A DNA stretch of 64,000 nucleotides, from assembly GCA_029257865.1 (NCBI GenBank), contig JARIAN010000053.1, forward strand, positions 1-64,000, in the 5' to 3' direction. The stretch comes from Phocaeicola sp. Its GTDB lineage: Bacteria > Bacteroidota > Bacteroidia > Bacteroidales > Bacteroidaceae. Under the pieces are notes generated by a model that was given only the letters and a program-made list of their open reading frames with translations, did no database searches and was not told the origin of the DNA. The position numbers were made by a program, and so were the translations under genes. Below, one piece after another: positions 24,949 to 34,816 of this stretch. Every line of letters starts with the position of its first letter. Positions within the stretch are counted from its first letter, which is position 1.

Positions 24949-27099
24949 ATGAGAATCTTTTATTTAGTACTGATGCTTGGTTGGGCTATAGTGGCTCAGG
25001 CAGTTTCCCCGGTTCAGAATTTGTTGGAGCGCATAGACAAAGGTGCTTCGTGTAAGTTTGTGTTGGAGCAAGTCAAATCTCCTGTCGATTTCTTCGAGTT
25101 GGACCAAAAAGGGAAAAAGGTGGTGATTCGTGGCAATAATCAGGTGAGTATAGCTACAGGGCTGAACTGGTATTTGAAATACTATGCCGGAATTCATTTG
25201 TCTTGGAATGGGATGACTGCCCGATTGCCAGAAGTGCTTCCTGCTGTAACCAAGAAGGAACGTCATGAAACATCGTTGAACTATCGTTACGATTTCAATT
25301 ATTGTACCTTCTCTTATACAATGGCTTTCTGGGATTGGGAGCGTTGGGAAAAAGAAATAGACTGGATGGCCTTGCATGGTATTAATATGCCTTTGTCGGT
25401 GGTTGGTGCAGATGTGGTGTGGTATCGTGTGCTTCAGAAATTGGGATATTCAAAAGATGAAATCAACCGATTTATTGCAGGACCGGCTTTTCAAGGATGG
25501 TGGCTGATGAACAATCTCGAAGGTTGGGGTGGCCCTAATCCTGACAGTTGGTATAGGCAGCGCGAAGTGTTGCAGAAGCGGATATTGAAGCGCATGCGTG
25601 AATATGGTATTCGTCCGGTTCTTCCTGGATACTCTGGGATGTTGCCTCATGATGCCAAAGAACGCTTGGGAATGGATGTGGCCGACCCAGGCAGATGGTG
25701 CGGTTATCATCGTCCCGCATTCTTGCAGCCTACCGACAGTCGTTTTGCCGAGATTGCCCAACTTTATTATAAGGAGTTAACCCGACTTTATGGTAAGGCC
25801 GACTTTTATAGTATGGACCCTTTTCATGAAGGGGGTAATGTGGAAGGAGTAGATTTGAATGCTGCAGGAAAAGCTATTTGGAAAGCGATGAAGCAGGCTA
25901 ATCCCAAGGCTGCCTGGGTAGTGCAGGCATGGCAGGCCAATCCTCGTTCTGAGATGATAGAGAATTTGCCGGCAGGCGATGTGGTGGTGCTTGACTTGTT
26001 TTCTGAAAGCAGACCGCAATGGGGAGATCCATCTTCTATTTGGTACCGCAAGGATGGGTTTAAACAGCATGACTGGATATATTGTATGTTGCTTAACTAT
26101 GGAGGGAATGTGGGTCTTCATGGCAAAATGAGTCATCTTATTGATGAGTTCTATTTGGCAAAATCTTCATCTTTTGCTTCTACTATGAAAGGGGTAGGAT
26201 TGACTATGGAGGGTTCAGAAAACAATCCGGTGATGTATGAACTCTTGTGTGAATTGCCGTGGCGTGCAGAGAAGTTTGAAAAAGATGCTTGGCTGAAGTC
26301 TTATTTGAAGGCTCGTTATGGAAAGAGTGATGAGGTTGTAGAGAAGGCTTGGTTGTTGCTGAGTAATAGCATTTATAACTGTCCGAAAGAGAATACGCAG
26401 CAAGGCACACATGAGTCTGTATTCTGTGCGCGTCCTGGATATGATGTCTATCAGGTTTCCAGTTGGAGTGAAATGGATGATTATTATCGTCCGGAAGAGG
26501 TAATTCAGGCGGCAGGTATTTTGTTGTCGGCTGCCGACCGTTTTGAGGGAAATAACAATTTTGAATATGATTTAGTTGATATAGTCCGTCAGGCTGTTGC
26601 CGAAAAAGGGCGATTGGTTTATCCGGTTATGATAGATGCGTTTAAAGCAGGTGAAAAGGAGCTTTTTGATGCGGCTTCCAGTCGTTTCTTGGAACTGATT
26701 TTATTGCAAGACAGGCTTTTGTCTACTCGTCCGGAATTTAAGGTTGGAAAGTGGATTGAACAGGCGCGTAGTCTTGGTACTACTGTCGAGGAAAAGGATT
26801 TATATGAGTGGAATGCAAGAGTACAGGTTACTACTTGGGGAAATCGTACCGCTGCCGATCAGGGTGGGTTACGCGATTATGCCCATAAGGAATGGAATGG
26901 TCTCTTGAAGGATTTTTACTACAATCGTTGGAAAATCTGGATTGAGCAGCAGAAAAGTCTGCTGGAAGGTGGTACTCCTCAAGCAATTGATTTCTATTCA
27001 ATAGAGGAGCCATGGACTAAACAGACCAATTCTTATTCGTCTCAACCGGAAGGCAATGTGATAAAGGTTGCTAAGGAGATCTATAGAAGATTGCAGTAA
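24949..27099 (+). CDS. GH89 alpha-N-acetylglucosaminidase
   Basis: Secreted GH89 enzyme of 716 residues, homologous to human NAGLU, which removes terminal alpha-linked GlcNAc (heparan sulfate, or the alpha-1,4-GlcNAc caps of gastric mucin). A signal peptide (FYLVLMLGWAIVAQA) precedes the NAGLU N-terminal domain. The TIM-barrel domain carries the two candidate catalytic glutamates in MDPFHEGG and TMEGSENNPV, and the C-terminal helical domain is present. I start at the ATG at 24949; a TTG five codons upstream is less likely. It stands alone, not beside a SusC/D pair. Confidence 0.94.
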   Translation: MRIFYLVLMLGWAIVAQAVSPVQNLLERIDKGASCKFVLEQVKSPVDFFELDQKGKKVVIRGNNQVSIATGLNWYLKYYAGIHLSWNGMTARLPEVLPAVTKKERHETSLNYRYDFNYCTFSYTMAFWDWERWEKEIDWMALHGINMPLSVVGADVVWYRVLQKLGYSKDEINRFIAGPAFQGWWLMNNLEGWGGPNPDSWYRQREVLQKRILKRMREYGIRPVLPGYSGMLPHDAKERLGMDVADPGRWCGYHRPAFLQPTDSRFAEIAQLYYKELTRLYGKADFYSMDPFHEGGNVEGVDLNAAGKAIWKAMKQANPKAAWVVQAWQANPRSEMIENLPAGDVVVLDLFSESRPQWGDPSSIWYRKDGFKQHDWIYCMLLNYGGNVGLHGKMSHLIDEFYLAKSSSFASTMKGVGLTMEGSENNPVMYELLCELPWRAEKFEKDAWLKSYLKARYGKSDEVVEKAWLLLSNSIYNCPKENTQQGTHESVFCARPGYDVYQVSSWSEMDDYYRPEEVIQAAGILLSAADRFEGNNNFEYDLVDIVRQAVAEKGRLVYPVMIDAFKAGEKELFDAASSRFLELILLQDRLLSTRPEFKVGKWIEQARSLGTTVEEKDLYEWNARVQVTTWGNRTAADQGGLRDYAHKEWNGLLKDFYYNRWKIWIEQQKSLLEGGTPQAIDFYSIEEPWTKQTNSYSSQPEGNVIKVAKEIYRRLQ

Positions 27100-27136
27100 T
27101 AGGCATGAAGGGAATGGGTTTTTCTCGTTTTTTTCG

Positions 27137-27144
27137 TACCTTTG
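27137..27144 (+). promoter_or_regulatory. -7 box for the HTH/nuclease gene
   Basis: TACCTTTG is an exact -7 consensus, with a T-run near 27119-27122 as a possible -33. It predicts an 80 to 90 nt leader before 27232. Confidence 0.45.
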
Positions 27145-27231
27145 CTCATCATTCGATTGTTTATCAATAAATGAAGAGTTAAATAATAGAGATTTGAAAG
27201 TATATCTAATTATTTTTGATTATGCTGCTTT

Positions 27232-28050
27232 ATGGATGTGAAGGATTTAATTATGGAGAAAGAAGATTTTAAGCAAATGTCTATGCATGCTTCTATCAAA
27301 GATGCTGTTTATGCAGTCTTTAATATAAATAAAAAAGAGGAATTAGATTTAGATGATATATCATTATATATCCAACAAGAAATTCCGGATTTTGAAAATT
27401 GTGATTTAGATGTTTTACGTAAAAGGGTTTCTTCATATTTATCAACTAGCACTTCTAAGACAGTAAAGGGAAAGCGTGTTGTAAATAAGGAATCTTTATA
27501 TGAAAGGGTTAAAAATGGAAAAGGGGGATTTAAGAAAGGGGTATATAAACTTCGAAAAGTAAAACCTAATGTGCCTAAATTAAAACCCAATCCAATACCT
27601 ATTAATGAAGAAGCTATTGTGGAAAATACAGCTTATGTAGGTTCTGCGGGAGAAATGGCTGTTTGTAGTGAATTATTATTTAGGGAATACAATGTATCAC
27701 GTATGTCTGTTGATGATGGAGTTGATATAGTTGCAATAAAAAATAATAAGACATATTATATTCAAGTAAAAACTGTTCAGGTTAGAAATGCTTCTTTTGG
27801 TGTTAAAATTAATGAGAAAAGTTTTTTGAAATACGATAGTAATGAATGCTATTATATTGTTGTAACACGGTCTATAAAGAATCAATTTTTAGTCTTTACA
27901 GCAGATGATATAAAGAGGATGCAATGTGTTGGTGATATAAAAATTAGTAATGGAACAATAAGTCTTAGTTTTACTCAAAAAGATGGTTGTCTCTATATTA
28001 AAAGCTCAAAGATAGATTATGTAATAAATAATTTTGAGAGGATTAAGTGA
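27232..28050 (+). CDS. Orphan HTH plus PD-(D/E)XK nuclease-like protein
   Basis: A 272-residue protein of visibly AT-richer DNA than its neighbours. Residues 18-75 resemble a winged-helix HARE-HTH module (SIKDAVYAVFNINKKEELDL), as fused to some restriction enzymes. A basic, proline-rich linker (RKVKPNVPKLKPNPIP) follows. The C-terminal half has the pattern of a PD-(D/E)XK nuclease: E141 in GSAGEMAV, D165 in DDGVDIVAI, and Q178-x-K180 in YYIQVKTV. No methyltransferase or helicase gene is adjacent. I infer a Mrr- or DUF4365-like nuclease of foreign origin; the target is unknown. An ATG at 27253 is an alternative start. Confidence 0.65.
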   Translation: MDVKDLIMEKEDFKQMSMHASIKDAVYAVFNINKKEELDLDDISLYIQQEIPDFENCDLDVLRKRVSSYLSTSTSKTVKGKRVVNKESLYERVKNGKGGFKKGVYKLRKVKPNVPKLKPNPIPINEEAIVENTAYVGSAGEMAVCSELLFREYNVSRMSVDDGVDIVAIKNNKTYYIQVKTVQVRNASFGVKINEKSFLKYDSNECYYIVVTRSIKNQFLVFTADDIKRMQCVGDIKISNGTISLSFTQKDGCLYIKSSKIDYVINNFERIK

Positions 28051-28429
28051 GAAGATTAAGGTAGTCTTTGGGCGGATTAAATCGGTATAAATTTAACTTT
28101 GTCAATAGGAAACTTATATTCTATGGTTTTATTGACTACCGTTGCTTGTAGACCTATAATAAAGATTATGATGCAGTATAATAATGGTCAGTCTGTTTGG
28201 TGTAATACTGTATTTGGTATTGACGGAAAAATGAGTGGAGTTACCGCCAGCGGTTAATAAAATGGTGCTGCTGATTAATGAATTGCTGGTTGTAAATCAA
28301 GAATCTGTAAGGAGGTTTTGAATAATGATTTAGCCTTTTGGGATTTACTGGTTAGGAAACTAGGTAATATGCATCCATTCAATCTCGTTAATGGGTGTTG
28401 ATGTATTTAAGTTATATAAAATAAAAGAT
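28051..28429. other. Gene-free region, probably decayed sequence
   Basis: A 379-bp stretch with no intact gene. A 44-codon frame at 28123-28257 (ending in GKMSGVTASG) and, after several stops in the same frame, a stop-free stretch (LAFWDLLVRKLGNMHPFNL) near 28328-28396 could be relics of one old gene. I cannot name it. Confidence 0.4.
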
Positions 28430-28894
28430 ATGAGTAAAGTGATTATTAACTCTTACGAAGAGTTTGAGAAACTGTTGGGTCAGCAGATTGGTATCTCTGA
28501 TTGGTTGGAAGTAACACAGGAACGTATCAACCAGTTTGCAGATGCAACTTTAGACCACCAATGGATTCATGTAGATGTAGAACGTGCCAAAGTGGAAAGT
28601 CCGTTCAAGAGTACTATTGTACATGGCTACCTTACACTTTCGTTACTTCCTTATTTTTGGAATCAGATTATTGAAGTGAACAACTTGAAGATGATGGTAA
28701 ACTATGGCATGGACAAAATGAAGTTCGGCCAGGCTGTATTGTCTGGACAGCGCATTCGTATGACTACTGAACTCCACTCATTAGTCAACTTGCGCGGTAC
28801 TGCCAAAGCTGAAATCAAGTTTGCCATTGAAATCGAAGGACAGAAAAAGAAAGCACTGGAAGGTATTGCTACTTTCTTGTACTACTTTAATTAA
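28430..28894 (+). CDS. MaoC-family (R)-specific enoyl-CoA hydratase-like protein
   Basis: Hot-dog fold protein of 154 residues. The MaoC/R-hydratase signature is present: ADATLDHQWIHVD near residue 40, with the catalytic Asp and His, and the following STIVHGYLTLSLL segment that lines the acyl pocket. Such enzymes hydrate or dehydrate enoyl-CoA or enoyl thioesters. I start at the ATG at 28430 (MSKVIINSYEEFEKLLG) rather than one 13 codons upstream in the poorly conserved region. It is monocistronic, ended by its own terminator. The physiological substrate is unknown. Confidence 0.85.
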   Translation: MSKVIINSYEEFEKLLGQQIGISDWLEVTQERINQFADATLDHQWIHVDVERAKVESPFKSTIVHGYLTLSLLPYFWNQIIEVNNLKMMVNYGMDKMKFGQAVLSGQRIRMTTELHSLVNLRGTAKAEIKFAIEIEGQKKKALEGIATFLYYFN

Positions 28895-28916
28895 CTAACA
28901 GTATAATAACGGATTG

Positions 28917-28966
28917 AAGGCACGGATTTTCTCTTTTGGTGAGAGAAGGTCTGTGCCTTGTCTTTT
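28917..28966 (+). terminator. Terminator after the MaoC-like gene
   Basis: AAGGCACGGA (28917-28926) pairs with TCTGTGCCTT (28950-28959) with one G-U pair, plus an inner TTCTCT/AGAGAA stem, followed by TCTTTTT. Confidence 0.8.
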
Positions 28967-28979
28967 TATAGATAGATGT

Positions 28980-29690
28980 ATGACAGATAAAGAGATAGCA
29001 CAACTGCGTCTATGGGCTACACGTTATCATTGTGCTGATTTCATTTCGGCAGACCCTGTGCAGTTTCCACATCGATATGTCCGGACAGAAGATATTGAAA
29101 TCAGTGGATTGCTCACTGCTTTGCTGAGTTTTGGCAATCGGACACAGATTCTCAAAAAAGCCAACCAACTGGATGATATGATGCATCATGCACCTTTGGA
29201 ATATGTGCTTTCTGGAAAGTGGAGAGAAGATTTTCCGGCTACAGAAACGGGCAGTTTTTACAGAATGGTTTCTTATGCTTCTTTCCGTACCTATTTTGAA
29301 CGTTTGTATCGGGTGTATGCAGAAGGACAGACATTGGAGGACTGCTTGATGCACTATCGGGGTACTCCTATTCAGAAATTATGTGCATTCTTGGATGTGT
29401 CCGACCGTAGTCCGCAGAAAAAATTGAATATGTTTCTGCGCTGGATGATAAGAAGAGAGTCGGAGGTGGACTTTGGCATTTGGAAACAGATGAGCCCGGC
29501 CGATTTGCTTGTCCCGTTGGATACGCATGTGTGTAGGATGGCATATCAGCTGGGACTTATCGACCGCCCCACCTATTCACTGGCTGCTGCCAAGCGGATT
29601 ACAGAAGCATTGGCGAAGGTTTTTTCAGGAGATCCTTGTATGGGAGACTTCGCCTTGTTTGGATATGGGGTGACACATCCCGATGAGTAG
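28980..29690 (+). CDS. TIGR02757-family protein (HhH-GPD-like)
   Basis: A 236-residue protein of the TIGR02757 family. The C-terminal part contains LVPLDTHVCRMAYQLGL, a helix-hairpin-helix-type segment with the aspartate seen in DNA glycosylase relatives, and the N-terminal part has ALLSFGNRTQILKKAN. I start at the ATG at 28980 because the upstream in-frame TTG at 28914 would read through the terminator stem. Position 42 bp before sbcD fits a DNA-repair role, but activity has not been shown to my knowledge. Confidence 0.8.
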   Translation: MTDKEIAQLRLWATRYHCADFISADPVQFPHRYVRTEDIEISGLLTALLSFGNRTQILKKANQLDDMMHHAPLEYVLSGKWREDFPATETGSFYRMVSYASFRTYFERLYRVYAEGQTLEDCLMHYRGTPIQKLCAFLDVSDRSPQKKLNMFLRWMIRRESEVDFGIWKQMSPADLLVPLDTHVCRMAYQLGLIDRPTYSLAAAKRITEALAKVFSGDPCMGDFALFGYGVTHPDE

Positions 29691-29732
29691 TATAATATAT
29701 TTCTTAGAATTTTCTAAAATCAATCAGTTCTT

Positions 29733-30977
29733 ATGATAAAGATATTGGCAACGAGTGACTGGCATTTGGGCAATACTTTCCATGGTTTCGACCGTTTGGA
29801 AGAACAAGCCCATTTTTTAGATTGGCTTATCGGAAAAGTGGAAGTTGAGCAGCCTGATGTGTTGCTGGTGGCTGGGGATGTTTTTGATACAAGCAACCCT
29901 TCGGCTGCGGCACAGGAACTTTATTATACTTTTTTAGATACGATAAGTTTGCGCTTTCCTGCATTGCATACAGTAATTATAGCCGGAAATCATGATTCGG
30001 CGGCTCGTCTGGAGGCTCCACGCTCTATGCTGGAACGCCATCGGGTATATGTGCGTGGCATTGTTCATCGTACTTCTGATGGTGAGGTGGATTATGATAA
30101 CCTGCTTATACCGCTACACGCAGCTGACCGACTGGAAGAACGAGTGTGGATTATGGCTGTACCTTATCTTCGTGATGGGGATTTTGAGCGTGGACTCTCT
30201 TATTCGGAGGGAGTGGCTGATTTCTTGAACAAACTGATGGATGAGGCTCGGAAACGGAAGTCGCCAGAAGAAGGATTGGTCTTGATGGGGCATTTGTATG
30301 CTACAGGGGCGGAGATTGAAGAAGGCTCTTCGGAACGTGTGGTGATTGGCGGTACAGAAATGGTAGACTTGGAACAGGTGGATGAGTCGGTCGCTTTTGC
30401 TGTATTAGGGCATTTGCATCGCAGACAGCATGTGGGAAAAAGAGAGAACTGGATGTATCCGGGAAGCGCTTTACCCATGTCGTTTACAGAACGCAACTAT
30501 TCTCACGGAGTGCTTTGTTTGAAATTGGAGAATGGGGAAGTGATGGAGCCACCTGTATGGTTAGATTATCAGCTGCTTTATCCGCTCCTTTCTGTTCCTC
30601 ATAAGCCGGCACCGTTGGAGGAAGTGCTGGGATTGCTTGCTCAGCTGCCTGGAGAGAAAGAAGGACAAGACTCGGCTGTTCCTTATCTGGAGGTCAACGT
30701 CTTGCTGGATACACCGGTGGCAGGAATCAGCAAACAGATAGAGGATGCTCTAGACGGAAAGAAAGTGCGTCTTTGCCGTATAACGACCACCTACCGTGTG
30801 AAGGTGGAGCAGCAAGATAGTTATACAATGGAGTCGGTAGATGACTTGCTGACACGGAACCCACTTGAAGTGATACGCAAGAGCTATTTGAACAAGCATA
30901 AATGTGAGATGCGTGAAGAGTTGTTGGTATTGGCCAATAAAGCCATTGAAGCAGCTAGAAAGGAGGACGAAGAATGA
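29733..30977 (+). CDS. sbcD: Exonuclease subunit SbcD (Mre11-like)
   Basis: Manganese-dependent nuclease subunit of the SbcCD complex, which opens DNA hairpins and processes double-strand ends; 414 residues. Phosphodiesterase motifs are visible in order: TSDWHLGNTFHG at residues 7-18, VAGDVFDTSNP near residue 46, IIAGNHDS near residue 83, and LGHLHRRQHVG near residue 225. The stop overlaps the start of sbcC by four bases, indicating translational coupling. Confidence 0.96.
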   Translation: MIKILATSDWHLGNTFHGFDRLEEQAHFLDWLIGKVEVEQPDVLLVAGDVFDTSNPSAAAQELYYTFLDTISLRFPALHTVIIAGNHDSAARLEAPRSMLERHRVYVRGIVHRTSDGEVDYDNLLIPLHAADRLEERVWIMAVPYLRDGDFERGLSYSEGVADFLNKLMDEARKRKSPEEGLVLMGHLYATGAEIEEGSSERVVIGGTEMVDLEQVDESVAFAVLGHLHRRQHVGKRENWMYPGSALPMSFTERNYSHGVLCLKLENGEVMEPPVWLDYQLLYPLLSVPHKPAPLEEVLGLLAQLPGEKEGQDSAVPYLEVNVLLDTPVAGISKQIEDALDGKKVRLCRITTTYRVKVEQQDSYTMESVDDLLTRNPLEVIRKSYLNKHKCEMREELLVLANKAIEAARKEDEE

Positions 30978-33900
30978 AACTGTTGAAGATAACTTTATAT
31001 AACCTGGCATCTTTTGAAGGGGAGCAGGTGATTGATTTGGAGAGTGAACCGCTGAAGAGTGCCGATTTGTTTTCTATTGTAGGTGAAACAGGTAGCGGAA
31101 AATCTACTATCCTTGATGCGGTCTGTCTGGCTCTATATGGGGTAGCTCCCCGTTTCTATGGAGCCGATAACTTCAATTATTATAATAAGGAGAAAAGACC
31201 CGACAAGAATAAGGTGCTGGAGCCGGATGACCCCCGTAATATTCTGCGGAAAGGTACGAAGGAGTGTAGGGCGGAGGTGTCTTTCTTGGCTCGTGACGGT
31301 TATCGGTATCGGGCTTGTTGGTCTTGCTCTGTGTCTCGTGTCAATTATACTCGTCCTAACCGCAGGTTGTATCGGTTGGCTCCTAACAAGGAGGGGGTAT
31401 TGTGCGAAAAGGAGATTGAACTGACAGTGACGGGTGCGTACAAGAAAGGTCATAAGAATGTTAATAATGAAGTGCTTGATGCTATTATTGGTCTTGATTA
31501 TGGACAGTTTACTCGTACGGTGATGCTGGCGCAGAATTCGTTTGCCAATTTTGTGAAGGCGGACGATAAGGATAAGGCTATCTTGCTGGAGAAGCTGACA
31601 GGTACAGAAATCTACACTTCCATAGCTCATAAGATTTATGATTTTTTTAAGCAGGCAGAACTATCTTATACGGAATTGTATAATGAAGTGAAGGCGTTTG
31701 CTGTGCATCAGCTGGATGAAGAGAAACTGGAGGAGGTGACACTCCGGTTACAGAATTTGGAAAAGGAGATAAAGCAAGGAAGGGAGAAGATTGCTTCACT
31801 GGATGAGGCTAAGAAATGGTATGATGCATTGGAACAACTGCGTGGTGTGATGTTGGAGGCAGATGGGAAATTGAAACTCGTGTCTGCGGAACAAGAGGCA
31901 TTGGCTGCGAAGAGAAAAGAACTGCTGCGTATGGATGAAGTGGCAGAGGTGCGCGATGATTTCAACAAGATGATTTCCTTGAATCAGGAAGTGGGGGATT
32001 TGAAGACTCGTCAGGAACAGCAGAAAAAGTTGCTGCAAGAACAGCAGGAGATGGAAGCAAAGAGTAACGCTCTCCTGGAAGAACAAAAGAGGAGTTGGGA
32101 GGAACTGAGAAAGATGTTTGAAGCTTTTTCTCCTAAACTGAAAGAGGCACGTAGACTGGAAACCGAGATTAAAACCGGAATGGAGCAATTAAGCCGGATG
32201 GCAAAAGAGGTGGGAACCAGGAAAGAACGGAGTGCCGGCATCGAAAAAGAAATGACTGCCATTCGGAAAGAAGCAGATAGGCTAGCAGTTGTGAAGGAGC
32301 AGACTGAGGCTTTTTTGCAGCAAATGGAACCTCATCGGCCGATGCTAGACCGTGCCGGAGCTCTGGTAGAACAATTGTCACGTTTGCAGCATCTGTCGGT
32401 GCAAGTTGAGGAAGAGGAACTGGTGTGTGCTCGTTGGATAAAGGAGGCAGGCAGACAGCAAAAGGAAATTGCGGAGAAACAACTGAGTCTCTCTACTGAT
32501 GAAAAAGAGTTGGGCCAGCTGAAGAATGAAATTGGGTTGATGGAGCAGCAGCTGCAGACAATGGATATTGACCGGATTCAAACTCAGTTGGAACAGACTG
32601 CCTTGTGCTATAAGGAATGGGAGCAGGTAGGAAATTTATATCAGGCTATAGCTGATTTGTGGCAGACAGAGGCGCAAATGGTGGATGAACTGAAAAAGGA
32701 TGAAAAAGCCTTGATGTCGGTGGAAAAGGAAACTGTCACTTGTCAGAATGAATTGGTGGAAATTCAACGTGTGTTGCCGGGGATGGAGGAAAGTTATCAG
32801 TTGATGACCGGAAGTACGGTAACTGCCTTGCGTGAATCTTTACAGCCGGAGCAGCCTTGTCCGGTTTGTGGAGCGGTGCACCATCCTTATGCAGACGGCA
32901 TTGAGAGGGTACTTTCTCCAATGAAGAAGAAATTGGAAGAGAAACGTGAAAGGCAGGAGGTGTTGAAGAAACGGCTGGAAGATGTAACCGATGGCTTGCA
33001 GCTGCAGTTGGCTGAACTGAAAGGAAAGGTCACTGCCCTGAAGAATGGTAGAGAGCAGCTGGAGGCTAGAAAAATAACATTGGCAGCCGACTGGTTGCAG
33101 AAGGCGAATAAACTGGCTGTTCTTCCTGCTACCTTGGATGCTCTCAAGCAGCAGGGTGTAGATACGGACTGGAAGGTCTTTATTTCTGAGGAGATGGAAA
33201 AGGTGGTAGCTCGAGGCAAACAGTTACGAACGGTTCATAATGAGTATACAAAAAAACAGACATTATTGTCTGATAGTAGAAGCAAATATGATGCACGGAC
33301 TGTTGTTTTGCAGAAAGGAACTGAAGAACTGCACACTTTGACAGTGGAGTGGAAACAGCTTACAGGAGGTGTTGAGCAGAAAGAAAAGGAACTGGAAAAA
33401 TTGAAAGGTGAAAAAGTGCATTTGAGTGAGGAACTTGCCTTGCAGTTGTCTTTTCCGGAACTGGCCGGTTTGCTTCATGAAAATATGACGAAGTGTATGG
33501 AGCGACTGAAGGAATTAGCCTTGAATTATCAGTCGGCTGTAAGCAAGCAGACAGAATTGGTGGCTACGTTGAATGAGCGGAATGTCTTGGTACAGTCCTT
33601 GAAAAAACAACAGGGCGAACTGATAGAGGAAATTCAGACTCAGCAACTTCAAATGGCATCTCAGCAGGAGGCATGCGGTAAATTGCAGGATGAATATGCA
33701 GCATTGCTTGACGGGCAGACGGCAGATGAAGCGGAACAGCAATGGAAAGGACGTCTGGAGAGTAAAGAGCGGCAGGTTTCTGATGCTGAAAAGAGGCATT
33801 TGGTCATAGCTGATGAATATAGTCGTCTGTCTGGCAGTGTGCGCACTTCGGAAGAGTTGCTGACTAGTAAGATGGATGCTTTGAAGTTGGTCGGTGAGCA

Positions 33901-34816
33901 GGTAGAGCATTTTATGGTAGCTTATAATGCGAGTCATCCGACACTGGAAGAGCCGTTGTCACGGGCCGTTTTGCAGCGTTATTTTGCTTCTTTGCCTTAT
34001 TGGAACGAAATCCGAGGACAGGTTCGTAAAGTTGATGAGGAGGTGAAAATGTGTCAGGGTGCGGTACAGGCTCATCAGAGGACATTGGATGCACACTTGG
34101 CAAAAGGGAAAGAACAGCACATGATTGTGTGTAATGAAGGGGAAGAAGACCCTCGTCTTTTGCTTTTGCAGCAAATGGAGCAACTTCAGCAGCAGATTGC
34201 AGAGCAAGATGAGGCTCGGCAGTTGGATGGAGGACTGTTGGCTGCCCATAGGAAGAGTATGGAGCAGATGCAGCAGTGTGCCGAAGAGTTGAACAGGCGA
34301 AAGGTGTCTTATGATAACTGGAAAGAACTGAATGATATATTGGGTAATGTAAATGGTGACAAGTTCCGTGAAACAGCCCAATGTTTTACGTTGCATTTCT
34401 TAATTAGACAAGCCAATGAACAGTTGCGTATGCTGAATCGCAGGTATAGTTTGGAACAGGTGCCCGATTCGTTAGGAATCCGTGTGGTAGATCACGACCG
34501 TGCTGACGAGATGCGTAATATCAGTTCGCTATCGGGTGGAGAGACGTTTTTGATTAGTTTGGCTTTGGCATTAGGACTTTCATCTCTTTCGTCCCGAAGT
34601 ATTCCTATGGCCAATCTGTTTGTTGATGAAGGGTTTGGTACTTTGGATAGCAGCAGTTTGAATTTGGTGATAGATGCCTTGTCGAATTTGCAGTCCATGC
34701 AAGGCAAGAAAGTGGGAGTAATCAGTCATACTTCGGAAATGAAAGAGCGTATACGTACTCAGATTCAAGTGATAAAGGTAGGAAGTGGAGGTAGAAGTAT
34801 GCTTCAGGTGAAGTAA
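30974..34816 (+). CDS. sbcC: Exonuclease subunit SbcC (Rad50-like ATPase)
   Basis: SMC-like ATPase partner of SbcD, 1280 residues. Walker A (GETGSGKSTILDA) is near residue 37, two long coiled-coil arms follow, and the zinc hook CPVCGAVHH at the arm apex lies near residue 630. The ABC signature (SSLSGGETFLISLALALGLSS) and Walker B with the D-loop (NLFVDEGFGTLDSSSL) lie near residues 1180-1240. Length and order are normal for the family. Coupled to sbcD by overlap. Confidence 0.96.
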   Translation: MKLLKITLYNLASFEGEQVIDLESEPLKSADLFSIVGETGSGKSTILDAVCLALYGVAPRFYGADNFNYYNKEKRPDKNKVLEPDDPRNILRKGTKECRAEVSFLARDGYRYRACWSCSVSRVNYTRPNRRLYRLAPNKEGVLCEKEIELTVTGAYKKGHKNVNNEVLDAIIGLDYGQFTRTVMLAQNSFANFVKADDKDKAILLEKLTGTEIYTSIAHKIYDFFKQAELSYTELYNEVKAFAVHQLDEEKLEEVTLRLQNLEKEIKQGREKIASLDEAKKWYDALEQLRGVMLEADGKLKLVSAEQEALAAKRKELLRMDEVAEVRDDFNKMISLNQEVGDLKTRQEQQKKLLQEQQEMEAKSNALLEEQKRSWEELRKMFEAFSPKLKEARRLETEIKTGMEQLSRMAKEVGTRKERSAGIEKEMTAIRKEADRLAVVKEQTEAFLQQMEPHRPMLDRAGALVEQLSRLQHLSVQVEEEELVCARWIKEAGRQQKEIAEKQLSLSTDEKELGQLKNEIGLMEQQLQTMDIDRIQTQLEQTALCYKEWEQVGNLYQAIADLWQTEAQMVDELKKDEKALMSVEKETVTCQNELVEIQRVLPGMEESYQLMTGSTVTALRESLQPEQPCPVCGAVHHPYADGIERVLSPMKKKLEEKRERQEVLKKRLEDVTDGLQLQLAELKGKVTALKNGREQLEARKITLAADWLQKANKLAVLPATLDALKQQGVDTDWKVFISEEMEKVVARGKQLRTVHNEYTKKQTLLSDSRSKYDARTVVLQKGTEELHTLTVEWKQLTGGVEQKEKELEKLKGEKVHLSEELALQLSFPELAGLLHENMTKCMERLKELALNYQSAVSKQTELVATLNERNVLVQSLKKQQGELIEEIQTQQLQMASQQEACGKLQDEYAALLDGQTADEAEQQWKGRLESKERQVSDAEKRHLVIADEYSRLSGSVRTSEELLTSKMDALKLVGEQVEHFMVAYNASHPTLEEPLSRAVLQRYFASLPYWNEIRGQVRKVDEEVKMCQGAVQAHQRTLDAHLAKGKEQHMIVCNEGEEDPRLLLLQQMEQLQQQIAEQDEARQLDGGLLAAHRKSMEQMQQCAEELNRRKVSYDNWKELNDILGNVNGDKFRETAQCFTLHFLIRQANEQLRMLNRRYSLEQVPDSLGIRVVDHDRADEMRNISSLSGGETFLISLALALGLSSLSSRSIPMANLFVDEGFGTLDSSSLNLVIDALSNLQSMQGKKVGVISHTSEMKERIRTQIQVIKVGSGGRSMLQVK

